From contig JBNPWE010000014.1 of the NCBI GenBank assembly GCA_050433985.1, forward strand, positions 1-64,000: DNA of 64,000 nt, written 5' to 3'. Source of the DNA: JACIYW01 sp014359745. Its GTDB lineage: Bacteria; Pseudomonadota; Alphaproteobacteria; Rhodobacterales; Rhodobacteraceae. Numbering within the stretch: the first letter of the stretch is position 1; every line of letters begins with the position of its first letter. The notes beneath the pieces are model-generated. The model had not been told where the DNA came from. It did no database searches and saw only the letters and a program-made list of their open reading frames with translations. Of the stretch, positions 9,218 to 18,054 are shown one piece after another. Position numbers and translations under genes: made by a program.

Positions 9218-9369
9218 GATCGGTCCTTTGTCGTCGTTGACCGGCTATAGCCGGGATCGGCGCGCTTGGCCATGGGGGGGTGTCATGGGGTGCTGGGGTG
9301 TTGCCGCGCGCGCCGGGCCGTCGTATGCGGGGCCGTCGTATCCGGCGGCAAGCAAACGGAGGCCCGCGC

Positions 9370-10101
9370 GTGACCGCACCCGTCTTTATCCTGACCCGGC
9401 CGCAGATGGGCGAAAACATCGGTGCTGCGGCGCGCGCGATGCTGAACTTCGGCCTGGAAGAGATGCGCGTGGTGGCGCCGCGCGATGGCTGGCCCAATCC
9501 AAAGGCGGTTGCGATGGCCAGCGGGGCGGGGCGGCTGCTGGAACGGGCAGGGCTGTTTGGCGATCTGCCCGCCGCGCTGGCCGATTGCACCCGCGTTTAC
9601 GCGACCACGGCGCGGGGGCGCGATCTGACCAAGCCGGTGCTGACGCCCGAGGCCGCGATGGTCGAGGCGCGCGCGCATATCAATGCGGGGGGGCGGGTTG
9701 CGGTGCTGTTCGGGCCGGAACGGGCGGGGCTGGAAAATGACGATCTGGCGCTGGCCTCGGCGGTGATTTCGGTGCCGGTCAATCCGGCGTTTCCATCGCT
9801 CAATCTGGCGCAATGCGTGCTGTTGACGGGCTATGAATGGGCGCGCGCGCAGGGTATCGGGGTGCCGGGCGCGCTGGCGGCCATGGCCGCGCCGGACATG
9901 GCGACCGGGATAGAGGTGGCGCGCCTTGGCGATCATTTCGAGGAAAAGCTGACGGCGGCGGGGTATTTCTTTCCCGATGACAAGGCCCCGGTGATGAAGC
10001 GCACCCTGCGTTCGATGCTGGCGCGGCTTGATCTGACGCGGGCGGATGTGCAAACGCTGCACGGGATATTGCGGCAAATGGCCCGTGGCTGGCGGAGTTA
10101 A
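9370..10101 (+). CDS. trmJ: tRNA (cytidine/uridine-2'-O-)-methyltransferase, TrmJ type
   Basis: An SPOUT (SpoU) methyltransferase expected to modify position 32 of tRNAs with S-adenosylmethionine. Family motifs are the N-terminal RPQMGENIGAAARAMLNFG, then VLFGPERAGLEN and FPSLNLAQCV, which form the SAM-binding trefoil knot. The start is taken as GTG 9370 because GGAGG lies 7 bases upstream and the protein then begins directly at the conserved TAPVFIL strand. An upstream ATG at 9280 would add 30 basic residues encoded by short tandem repeats. ctaA follows after 41 bases. Confidence 0.92.
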   Translation: MTAPVFILTRPQMGENIGAAARAMLNFGLEEMRVVAPRDGWPNPKAVAMASGAGRLLERAGLFGDLPAALADCTRVYATTARGRDLTKPVLTPEAAMVEARAHINAGGRVAVLFGPERAGLENDDLALASAVISVPVNPAFPSLNLAQCVLLTGYEWARAQGIGVPGALAAMAAPDMATGIEVARLGDHFEEKLTAAGYFFPDDKAPVMKRTLRSMLARLDLTRADVQTLHGILRQMARGWRS

Positions 10102-10142
10102 CGGGGGCGGCGCGCGATAGCCCCGGACATCAGGAGCGTGGA

Positions 10143-11291
10143 ATGGCTGAGAAACGCAAGCTTTTCGAAGAGGTCAGCGGCCCAAGGCCCGCCGTGCAAC
10201 CGGTCGGCGTGCTGATCGCGCAGGCGCGCGGGGCACGGCGCGGGGTGCGGGCCTGGCTGATCGTGCTGTTTGTCATGGTGGCGGTGATGATCGCGGTCGG
10301 CGGGTTGACGCGGTTGACCGACAGCGGCCTGTCCATCACCGAATGGCGGCCGGTGACCGGGGCGCTGCCGCCGCTTTCCGAAGCCGACTGGCAGGCGGAG
10401 TTCACGAAATATCAGCAGATCCCGCAGTATGAACTGGTCAACCGCGGCATGACGCTGGCGGATTTCAAGACGCTTTACTGGTGGGAATGGGGGCACCGGC
10501 AGTTGGGCCGGGTGATCGGATTGGTCTGGGCGCTGGGGTTTGCGGGCTTCTTGCTGGCGCGCCAGATGCCGCCCGGCTGGGCGGGGCGGCTGCTGTTAGT
10601 TGGCGCCCTGGGCGGGCTGCAAGGCGCGGTTGGCTGGTGGATGGTGTCATCGGGGCTGGGGGGGCGGATGGTTTCGGTGGCCTCTTATCGCTTGGCGGTG
10701 CATCTGGGGCTGGCCTTTGTCATTCTGGGGCTTTTGGCGTGGTATGCCTTGCAACTGGGCCGATCCGAGGCGGCGCTGATGCAGGCGCGCCGGGGGGGTG
10801 AACGTGGGTTGGCGCGCCTGACGGGGGGCTTGCTGGCGGCGGTGTTCGTTCAGATCGTCCTTGGCGCGCTGGTGGCCGGGATCGATGCGGGCCGGGCGTT
10901 TCCGACCTGGCCGTCGATGAACGGCGAATTCTTTCCCTCGAACGCGCTTTACACCGTCGGCGCGCCGCTTTGGACGGCGTTTTTCGAAAATCCGGGCCTG
11001 GTGCAGTTCATGCATCGGATGATGGCTTATGCCGTCTTTGTCTTCGGTCTTTGTGTCTGGTGGCGGGCCCGGCACAGCGCGCACCGGGTGACGCGGCGCG
11101 CGTTCGGCGCGATGGCGATTGTGCTGGCCGCGCAGGTGGCGCTTGGCATCGTGACCGTGCTGCATGCGGCCCCCTGGCATCTGGGCATCGCGCATCAGGT
11201 GACGGCGGTGGCGCTTTGGGTGCTGATCCTGCGCGCCGGGCATCTGGCGCGTTGGCCGGTGACGACATCTCTTCGGGGGGCGCGGATATGA
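10143..11291 (+). CDS. ctaA: heme A synthase (COX15/CtaA)
   Basis: This membrane enzyme oxidises the C8 methyl of heme O to a formyl group, giving the heme A used by the aa3 oxidase (ctaD in this window). The 382 residues form about eight transmembrane helices. The conserved histidines sit in WEWGHRQLGR, AVHLGLAF, FMHRMMAY and GIAHQVTA. The N-terminus of about 35 residues is cytoplasmic and the first helix ends in the conserved VGGLTRLTDSGLSITEW. It overlaps the next gene by 4 bases (ATGA), indicating translational coupling. Confidence 0.97.
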   Translation: MAEKRKLFEEVSGPRPAVQPVGVLIAQARGARRGVRAWLIVLFVMVAVMIAVGGLTRLTDSGLSITEWRPVTGALPPLSEADWQAEFTKYQQIPQYELVNRGMTLADFKTLYWWEWGHRQLGRVIGLVWALGFAGFLLARQMPPGWAGRLLLVGALGGLQGAVGWWMVSSGLGGRMVSVASYRLAVHLGLAFVILGLLAWYALQLGRSEAALMQARRGGERGLARLTGGLLAAVFVQIVLGALVAGIDAGRAFPTWPSMNGEFFPSNALYTVGAPLWTAFFENPGLVQFMHRMMAYAVFVFGLCVWWRARHSAHRVTRRAFGAMAIVLAAQVALGIVTVLHAAPWHLGIAHQVTAVALWVLILRAGHLARWPVTTSLRGARI

Positions 11292-12766
11292 CGGCTTTTG
11301 CAAGGCTGATGGGGTATGAGCGCGATTCCGCGGCGCTGGCACAGGTGGCAGGAAGGCTGGGCTGGGATCAGGAAACCGTCATGCCGCGCGGCGCCGCCGA
11401 TCAGCGCGCCGAGGAAGCGGCGGCGATGGAAGGGGTTCTGCACGCCCGCCGCACCGATCCGCGCCGCGCCGCATGGCTGGCCGAGGCCGAGGCAGAGGGC
11501 GCGCCCGACCCCGCCGCCGCCGCGCAATTGCGCGAAATCAGGCGCAGCTACACCCGCGCGGCCAAGGTTCCCGCCGATCTTGCCTCTGAAATCGCCCGTG
11601 TGACCAGTGTGGCGCAAGGCATCTGGGCCAATGCACGCGCGGCCGAGGATGTCGTGGCCTTTCTGCCCACCCTTGCCCGCGTGATCGATCTGCGCCGCGA
11701 AGAGGCGGCGGAGCTGGCCCAGGGCGGCGACCCCTATGACGCGCTGCTGGAGGATTATGAGCCGGGCGCGACCGGCGCGTCGATTTCCGCGATGTTCGCG
11801 CAGATGCGCCCCCGTCTTGTGGCCCTGCGCGACCGCATTCTGGGCGCTGATGTGCCGCCCGCGCTGACCGGCGCATTCCCGGCAGAGGCGCAGATGGCGC
11901 TGGCCCGCGAAATGGCGGGGGTGTTTGGTTATGATTTCAACCGTGGGCGGCTTGATCTGGCGGTGCACCCGTTCAGTTCGGGATCGGGCGCGGATGTGCG
12001 GATCACCACGCGGGTTGTGGAAAGTGACCCGTTCAACTGCCTTTATTCCACGATCCACGAGGTTGGCCACGCCTGCTATGAACAGGCCGTCGATCCGGCA
12101 TATGCGCTTAGCCCGATCGGGCAGGGGGCGTCGATGGGGGTGCATGAAAGCCAAAGCCGGATATACGAGAACCAGCTTGGCAGGTCGCGCGCATTCGCGG
12201 GGTTTCTGCACGCAAGGATGCGCGCGCTGTTCGGCGATGCCGTGCCGGGCGATGCCGATGCGTTTCACGCCACGATGAACCGGGTGGTGCCTGGTTTCAT
12301 CCGCACCGAATCCGACGAGGTGCAGTATAACCTGCACATCATGCTGCGCTTTGATCTGGAGCGGGCGCTGATCGCAGGCACCCTGGACGCGAAAGACCTG
12401 GAAGAGGCCTGGAACACCCGCTTTGCCGCCGATTTCGGGGTGATGGTGGACAGGCCGTCGAACGGGCTGTTGCAGGATGTGCACTGGTCGGTGGGGCTTT
12501 TCGGGTATTTTCCGACCTATACGCTGGGCAATCTTTACGCGGGCTGCCTGCATCAGGCGTTGCGCGCCGATCTGCCCGATCTTGATGCAGATCTTGCGCG
12601 CGGCAACCTGACCCCGGCAACCGCATGGCTGCGCGACAAGGTGCAGCGCCACGGCGGTTTGCACCTGCCCGGCACCCTGATCGAAGCGGCCTGTGGTGCT
12701 GTGCCCGGCCCCGATCCGCTGCTAAGCTATCTTGAGGGCAAATTCGCCGCGATCTATCGGCTGTAA
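11288..12766 (+). CDS. carboxypeptidase Taq family (M32) metallopeptidase
   Basis: A cytosolic zinc carboxypeptidase of 492 residues. The zinc site is HEVGH near residue 257, the downstream glutamate ligand is in the HESQSRIYEN segment, and the family block HPFSSG with DVRITTR precedes it. The start ATG overlaps the ctaA stop (ATGA). A frame extension further upstream lies inside ctaA and is not used. No signal peptide is present. Confidence 0.94.
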   Translation: MTAFARLMGYERDSAALAQVAGRLGWDQETVMPRGAADQRAEEAAAMEGVLHARRTDPRRAAWLAEAEAEGAPDPAAAAQLREIRRSYTRAAKVPADLASEIARVTSVAQGIWANARAAEDVVAFLPTLARVIDLRREEAAELAQGGDPYDALLEDYEPGATGASISAMFAQMRPRLVALRDRILGADVPPALTGAFPAEAQMALAREMAGVFGYDFNRGRLDLAVHPFSSGSGADVRITTRVVESDPFNCLYSTIHEVGHACYEQAVDPAYALSPIGQGASMGVHESQSRIYENQLGRSRAFAGFLHARMRALFGDAVPGDADAFHATMNRVVPGFIRTESDEVQYNLHIMLRFDLERALIAGTLDAKDLEEAWNTRFAADFGVMVDRPSNGLLQDVHWSVGLFGYFPTYTLGNLYAGCLHQALRADLPDLDADLARGNLTPATAWLRDKVQRHGGLHLPGTLIEAACGAVPGPDPLLSYLEGKFAAIYRL

Positions 12767-13016
12767 CATCCCCGCGCAGGGCGTCGCCTGCCAGGGCATG
12801 CCGGGCCGCGAACTCTACTCGATTTTGATGCGGTTTGCGCGCGTCTACCACATTGTCCGCTTGCCCCGGCTTGCCGGTGCGGGCATGCTGTCATCAAAGC
12901 GTCAATTAACCTGCTTGAAACTCCGTGACGCGCGCACCAAATGGAACAGGACATAAGGGGCAGGGTCGGTGCCGCCGGATGACCGGGGCCATGGCCCTCC
13001 CGCCTAAAGAGGAAAA

Positions 13017-15428
13017 ATGATGCAAGACACCCTCAACCCAAGCTATCCCGTGCTGCCGCTGCGCGACATCGTGGTGTTTCCGCACATGATCGTGCCGCTT
13101 TTCGTGGGACGCGAGAAATCGGTGCGCGCCCTTGAAGAGGTGATGGCAGATGACAAGCAGATCCTGCTGTCCAGCCAGATAGACCCGTCGCAGGATGATC
13201 CTGATGCCGATGGCATCTATCGCGCCGGGGTGCTGGCCAATGTGTTGCAACTGCTGAAACTGCCCGATGGCACCGTGAAGGTGCTGGTCGAGGGCAAGCA
13301 ACGGGTCCGCATCGTGGACTATATCGACAACCCGTCGTTTTTCGAGGCATCGGCCGCGACCCTGACCGAAATGCCCGGCGATCCCGATGCGGCAAGGGCG
13401 CTGGTGCGGTCGGTCTCGGACGAATTCGAACGCTATGCCAAGATCCGCAAGAACATCCCCGAAGAGGCGCTGGCGGCCGTGTCCGAAAGCAGCGATCCGG
13501 CGCGGCTGGCCGATCTGGTGGCGGGCCATCTTGGCATCGAGGTGGCGCAAAAGCAGGAACTGCTGGAAACGCTGGATGTCGCGGCGCGGCTTGAGAAAAT
13601 CTATGGGCTGATGCAGGGCGAGATGTCGGTGCTTCAGGTCGAGAAAAAGATCAAGACCCGCGTCAAATCCCAGATGGAACGCACCCAGCGCGAATATTAC
13701 CTGAATGAGCAGATGAAGGCCATTCAGAAGGAACTGGGCGACGGCGAGGATGGTTCGAACGAAGTCGCTGAACTTGAGGCAAAGATCAAGGCGACCAAAC
13801 TGTCGAAAGAGGCGCGGACAAAGGCCGAGGCAGAGCTGAAAAAGCTGAAATCCATGTCGCCGATGTCGGCCGAGGCCACGGTGGTGCGCAACTATCTTGA
13901 TTGGATACTGGCGCTGCCTTGGGGCGTGAAAAGCCGGGTAAAGAAAGACCTGACCAAGGCCGAGGCGGTGCTGGACGCCGATCACTACGGGCTGGAAAAG
14001 GTCAAGGAACGCATTGTCGAATATCTGGCGGTGCAGGCGCGATCGGCCAAGCTCAAGGGCCCGATCCTGTGCCTTGTCGGCCCTCCGGGTGTCGGCAAGA
14101 CCAGCCTTGGCAAATCGGTCGCGCGGGCCACGGGGCGCGAATTCATCCGCATCTCATTGGGCGGGGTGCGTGACGAATCCGAAATCAGGGGCCACCGCCG
14201 CACCTATATCGGTTCGATGCCGGGCAAGATCATTCAGGCGCTGAAAAAGGCGAAAACCACCAATCCGCTGATCTTGCTCGATGAGATCGACAAGATGGGT
14301 CAGGATTTCCGCGGCGATCCGGCGTCGGCCATGTTGGAAGTGCTTGATCCCGAACAAAACGCCACCTTCACCGACCACTATCTTGAGGTGGAATATGATC
14401 TGTCGGACGTGATGTTCATCACCACGGCGAACAGCTACAACATGCCTTCGCCGCTGTTGGACCGGATGGAGATCATTCCGCTTTCTGGCTATACCGAAGA
14501 TGAAAAGCGCGAGATTGCCAAGCAACATCTGATCGCCAAGCAGATCAAGGGCCATGGGCTGCGCAAGGGCGAATTCAGCCTGTCGGACCCGGCGTTGATG
14601 GAAATCATCCGCACCTATACCCGCGAGGCCGGGGTGCGGAACCTTGAACGCGAGATTGCCAAACTTGCGCGCAAGGCCGTGACCGAGATCATCAAGAAAA
14701 CCAGGACCAAGGTGGAAATCACCCCCGAAAACCTGGCCGATTACCTTGGCGTGGCGCGGTATCGCTATGGTCTGGCCGAAAAGGAAGATCAGGTGGGCGT
14801 GGTGACCGGGCTTGCCTATACCTCTGTCGGGGGGGAATTGTTGCAGATCGAGGCGCTGCGCCTGCCCGGCAAGGGTCGGATGAAAACCACCGGCAAACTG
14901 GGCGATGTGATGAAGGAATCGATCGACGCGGCGTCCAGCTATGTGCGGTCTATCGCGCCCGAAATCGGGGTGAAACCGCCGAAATTCGAAGCGGTGGATA
15001 TCCACGTCCACGTTCCCGAAGGCGCCACCCCCAAGGATGGGCCAAGTGCCGGCGTTGGCATGGTCACGTCGATCGTGTCGGTTCTGACCGGGATTCCGGT
15101 GCGCAAGGATATCGCCATGACCGGCGAGGTCACGCTGCGCGGCAATGTGCTGGGCATCGGCGGGCTGAAGGAAAAGCTGCTGGCCGCGCTGCGGGGCGGG
15201 ATCAAGACGGTGCTGATCCCCGAAGACAACGCCAAGGATCTGCCCGAGATCCCCGACAACGTGAAGGCCGGGCTGACGATCATCCCGGTCAGCCATGTGC
15301 GCGAGGTTCTGGAACACGCGCTGGTGCGCAAACCCGAACCGATCCTGTGGGACGAGGCCGCGGAAGAAGCCGCGGCGATCGCCAGCAGGTCATCAGCGGC
15401 GGAAGGCAAGGCGCAAACCGCGCATTGA
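13017..15428 (+). CDS. lon: ATP-dependent protease Lon
   Basis: Lon is the AAA+ serine protease that degrades damaged and regulatory proteins in the cytosol. The 803 residues show the N-terminal LON domain (PVLPLRDIVVFPHM), the Walker A motif GPPGVGKT near residue 356, the Walker B LLDEIDKM, and a proteolytic domain with catalytic Ser about 676 in PKDGPSAGVGM and Lys about 718 in GGLKEK. AGAGG lies 5 to 6 bases before two consecutive ATG codons. A strong hairpin follows. An HU-like gene is downstream, as in many Proteobacteria. Confidence 0.98.
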   Translation: MMQDTLNPSYPVLPLRDIVVFPHMIVPLFVGREKSVRALEEVMADDKQILLSSQIDPSQDDPDADGIYRAGVLANVLQLLKLPDGTVKVLVEGKQRVRIVDYIDNPSFFEASAATLTEMPGDPDAARALVRSVSDEFERYAKIRKNIPEEALAAVSESSDPARLADLVAGHLGIEVAQKQELLETLDVAARLEKIYGLMQGEMSVLQVEKKIKTRVKSQMERTQREYYLNEQMKAIQKELGDGEDGSNEVAELEAKIKATKLSKEARTKAEAELKKLKSMSPMSAEATVVRNYLDWILALPWGVKSRVKKDLTKAEAVLDADHYGLEKVKERIVEYLAVQARSAKLKGPILCLVGPPGVGKTSLGKSVARATGREFIRISLGGVRDESEIRGHRRTYIGSMPGKIIQALKKAKTTNPLILLDEIDKMGQDFRGDPASAMLEVLDPEQNATFTDHYLEVEYDLSDVMFITTANSYNMPSPLLDRMEIIPLSGYTEDEKREIAKQHLIAKQIKGHGLRKGEFSLSDPALMEIIRTYTREAGVRNLEREIAKLARKAVTEIIKKTRTKVEITPENLADYLGVARYRYGLAEKEDQVGVVTGLAYTSVGGELLQIEALRLPGKGRMKTTGKLGDVMKESIDAASSYVRSIAPEIGVKPPKFEAVDIHVHVPEGATPKDGPSAGVGMVTSIVSVLTGIPVRKDIAMTGEVTLRGNVLGIGGLKEKLLAALRGGIKTVLIPEDNAKDLPEIPDNVKAGLTIIPVSHVREVLEHALVRKPEPILWDEAAEEAAAIASRSSAAEGKAQTAH

Positions 15429-15434
15429 GCGTAA

Positions 15435-15468
15435 AAATGCGAAGAACTGACAACAGTTCTTCGCATTT
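15435..15468 (+). terminator. 14-bp perfect hairpin after lon
   Basis: AAATGCGAAGAACT (15435-15448) pairs perfectly with AGTTCTTCGCATTT (15455-15468) around a GACAAC loop. The terminal T residues are part of the stem. It lies 6 bases after the lon stop. Confidence 0.8.
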
Positions 15469-15528
15469 AGTGGATTGTTTCCAAATCAGGCGTTAATCTG
15501 TGGCAATCGAAAGCAAAGGCATAACATC

Positions 15529-16032
15529 ATGGTCACCACGAAATCACGCGCCGGAAAATCCAACGCCGGGCAGGCAAAATCCCGCGCCGTGCGGGCCAAG
15601 CTTGCCTCGCAACCCCGCCCCCCCGCCAAACCGGCGGCCATGGAACAGGGCGATGGCCCGGATATGGTGATCGCCGGGGTATCGACGAATCCGGAACCGG
15701 CAGAAGCCACGGTGCCGGTGCCAGACACCGCCGAGGAGGCGGCGCCGCTTTTCAAGAAAAAACAACTGGTTGACCGTGTGCATGCCCTGTCGGGCGGCAA
15801 AAAACGCGAGGTCAAGGATATCGTCGAGGCAACATTGGCGGTCATCGGCGAGGCGCTGGCTTCTGGTGAATCGCTGGTTCTGCCGCCACTGGGGAAAATG
15901 ACCGTGAACCGCCAGAAGGATCTGGCCTCTGGCGAGGTGATGATCGTCAAGATCCGCAGGCCGGGTTCGGGCAAGGCATCCGATACCGATGCCGATAAAG
16001 ATCCCCTTGCGGACGATCAAGAGGACGGTTAA
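15529..16032 (+). CDS. HU-family DNA-binding protein with long N-terminal tail
   Basis: A 167-residue protein whose residues 75-150 form an HU/IHF-like domain (KKKQLVDRVHALSGGKKREVKDIVEATL, with the PPLGKMTVNRQ arm and MIVKIRR). The first 70 residues are low-complexity, lysine-rich and then acidic/proline-rich. The C-terminal 15 residues are acidic. Ordinary HU is about 90 residues, so the tails are unusual. The ATG at 15529 follows AAAGG, and a start 18 codons upstream is less likely. It lies directly downstream of lon, a common HU position. Confidence 0.85.
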   Translation: MVTTKSRAGKSNAGQAKSRAVRAKLASQPRPPAKPAAMEQGDGPDMVIAGVSTNPEPAEATVPVPDTAEEAAPLFKKKQLVDRVHALSGGKKREVKDIVEATLAVIGEALASGESLVLPPLGKMTVNRQKDLASGEVMIVKIRRPGSGKASDTDADKDPLADDQEDG

Positions 16033-16044
16033 ACCCCGCCCGAC

Positions 16045-16119
16045 GGGTGATTAGCTCAGTGGTAGAGCGCTTCGTTCACATCGAAGATGTCAGGGGTTCA
16101 AATCCCTTATCACCCACCA
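16045..16119 (+). tRNA. tRNA-Val (anticodon CAC)
   Basis: The acceptor GGGTGAT/ATCACCC is perfect, the anticodon stem CTTCG/CGAAG encloses TTCACAT, and the T loop is TTCAAAT. CCA is encoded at 16117-16119. It starts 12 bases after the HU-like stop codon, so it may share that transcript. T-rich sequence follows. Confidence 0.97.
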
Positions 16120-16289
16120 TTTTCCCATAAATTTACCGCCGTACCGCCGCCCGGATCAGGACGGCGCACCTGGTGCCGCGCCCTTGACGCTGTTTTTCCC
16201 TCTGATAGCGTGATATGGACCGCAACGGTCATTTCGCGTGGCGCCGCACCCTTGGGGTGTTTCGGCCCCGTTTCTCAAGGAGATGTGTC

Positions 16290-17618
16290 ATGGCGCTGGA
16301 CCGTGCAAAGGTTCCCAACGATCTTAATGCTTTCTGGATGCCGTTCACGGCGAACCGGCAGTTCAAGAAATCCCCGCGCATGTTGGTGTCGGCCGAGGGG
16401 ATGCATTACACCACCTCTGACGGGCGTCAGGTGCTGGACGGGATCGCCGGGCTTTGGTGCTGCAATGCCGGACACAATCAACCGCGCATCGTGCAGGCGA
16501 TCCGCGATCAGGCCGGGATACTGGATTACGCCCCGGCTTTTCAGATGGGCCACCCGCTGGCGTTCGAACTGGCGAACCGTCTGATCGATATCGCGCCCAA
16601 GGGGATGGAGCATGTGTTTTACACGAACTCCGGTTCGGAAAGCGTTGAAACAGCGTTGAAAATTGCCATCGCCTATCACCGCGCACGGGGCGAGGGCACG
16701 CGCACCCGCCTGATCGGGCGCGAACGCGGTTATCACGGGGTGAATTTCGGCGGGATATCGGTGGGCGGCATCGTCAACAACCGCAAGTTTTTCGGCAACA
16801 TGCTCAACGGCGTCGATCACCTGCCGCATACCCATCTGCCGGGGCAGAACGATTTCACCAAGGGCCAACCCGAACATGGCGCGCATCTGGCCGACGAACT
16901 GGAACGGATCGTGGCGCTGCACGGGCCCGAAACCATCGCGGCCGTGATTGTCGAGCCGGTGGCAGGATCAACCGGCGTTCTGATCCCGCCCAGGGGCTAT
17001 CTGGAAAAACTGCGTGAAATCACGACGAAACACGGCATTCTTCTGATCATGGATGAAGTGATCACCGGCTTTGGCCGCCTTGGCGCCAGCTTTGCCGCCG
17101 AAAAATTCAACGTGCAACCCGATCTGATCACCCTGGCCAAGGGGCTGACCAATGGCGTCATCCCGATGGGCGCGGTGCTGGCGACGGGCGCGGTGCACGA
17201 GGCATTCATGGAAGGCCCGGAACATGTGATCGAACTGTTCCACGGCTATACCTATTCGGGCAATCCCATTGCCTCGGCCGCGGCCATTGCCACGCTGGAT
17301 ACCTACCGCGAAGATGGCCTGTTCGAACGCGCCGCCGACATGGCCCCCTATTGGCAAGAGGCGGTGCATTCGCTGCGCGACTGCCGCCATGTGATCGACA
17401 TCCGCAACATGGGCCTGATCGCCGGGATCGAATTGGAACCGATCGCCGGGGAACCGACCAAACGCGCGTTTTCGGCATTTCTCGAGGCCTATGAAAAGGG
17501 CATCATGATCCGTACCACCGGCGATATCATCGCGATGTCACCCCCGCTGATCATCGAGAAAACCCATGTGGATCAGTTGATCACCACCCTGCGCGAGGTG
17601 TTGACCGATCTGGACTGA
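16290..17618 (+). CDS. class III aminotransferase (omega-amino acid:pyruvate type)
   Basis: A PLP-dependent fold-type I transaminase of 442 residues. It resembles beta-alanine/omega-amino acid:pyruvate aminotransferases, which move amino groups from terminal amines to pyruvate. Motifs are FYTNSGSESVETALK for phosphate binding, MDEVITGFGR with the PLP-ring Asp, and the Schiff-base Lys in TLAKGLTNG. The AAGGAG site supports ATG 16290. The exact amine donor cannot be read from sequence. It is monocistronic between tRNA-Val and a convergent cluster. Confidence 0.9.
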   Translation: MALDRAKVPNDLNAFWMPFTANRQFKKSPRMLVSAEGMHYTTSDGRQVLDGIAGLWCCNAGHNQPRIVQAIRDQAGILDYAPAFQMGHPLAFELANRLIDIAPKGMEHVFYTNSGSESVETALKIAIAYHRARGEGTRTRLIGRERGYHGVNFGGISVGGIVNNRKFFGNMLNGVDHLPHTHLPGQNDFTKGQPEHGAHLADELERIVALHGPETIAAVIVEPVAGSTGVLIPPRGYLEKLREITTKHGILLIMDEVITGFGRLGASFAAEKFNVQPDLITLAKGLTNGVIPMGAVLATGAVHEAFMEGPEHVIELFHGYTYSGNPIASAAAIATLDTYREDGLFERAADMAPYWQEAVHSLRDCRHVIDIRNMGLIAGIELEPIAGEPTKRAFSAFLEAYEKGIMIRTTGDIIAMSPPLIIEKTHVDQLITTLREVLTDLD

Positions 17619-17648
17619 TCGCGGCTTTGGCCCGTTCACGAACCGGTA

Positions 17649-17672
17649 CATGGCCCGGCGTTGCGGGCCATG
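17649..17672. terminator. 9-bp perfect hairpin in the convergent gap
   Basis: CATGGCCCG pairs with CGGGCCATG around GCGTTG, followed by a second GC hairpin (near 17681-17696). There is no T tract. The 280-base gap from 17619 to 17898 otherwise holds no recognisable gene. Confidence 0.5.
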
Positions 17673-17898
17673 CCATTCTGGCCCCCAACGGGGGGCAGAT
17701 GCGGCATCTTTTAATATTGGCCGCACAACGCGAACATCCGGTTGTCGGCATCGGCAGGTTGTCAACCTTCACCAAACATATGGCACGCTTCATACCGGTG
17801 GTCTTTTGCAGTTCATCGGCGGTGACAGCGCAGGCTTACCCAAGATCCCCCGGCCAAATCCGGCGAAGAGATCTGAGAATGTGGCCGTGGCGCGGGGC

Positions 17899-18054
17899 CT
17901 ATTTCTTTTCGACCCGCAACAGATCACGCCCCGCCAGCACCAGCGTTACCAGAATGACCAGCCCCAGATCGATCCGCGGCAATTTGAAAAACAGAATGCC
18001 AAGAAACCCCAGCATGATCGCATAGGCCAGCAGGTAAAGGGTTTTCTCAACCAT
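17899..18054 (-). CDS. small two-helix membrane protein
   Basis: A 51-residue protein, too short for most gene finders. Two hydrophobic helices (about residues 5-22 and 28-42) flank a KLPRID turn, and the end is basic (RDLLRVEKK). The ATG has AGGAG 8 bases upstream and overlaps the end of the amidase gene by 8 bases, which indicates translational coupling as the last gene of the TRAP/amidase operon. The family is not recognised. Confidence 0.7.
   Translation of the reverse strand: MVEKTLYLLAYAIMLGFLGILFFKLPRIDLGLVILVTLVLAGRDLLRVEKK

Noticed and set aside
12911..12945. Heat-shock (RpoH) promoter before lon with CTTGAAA
   Set aside because: The -10 part does not match the alphaproteobacterial RpoH pattern at the right distance.
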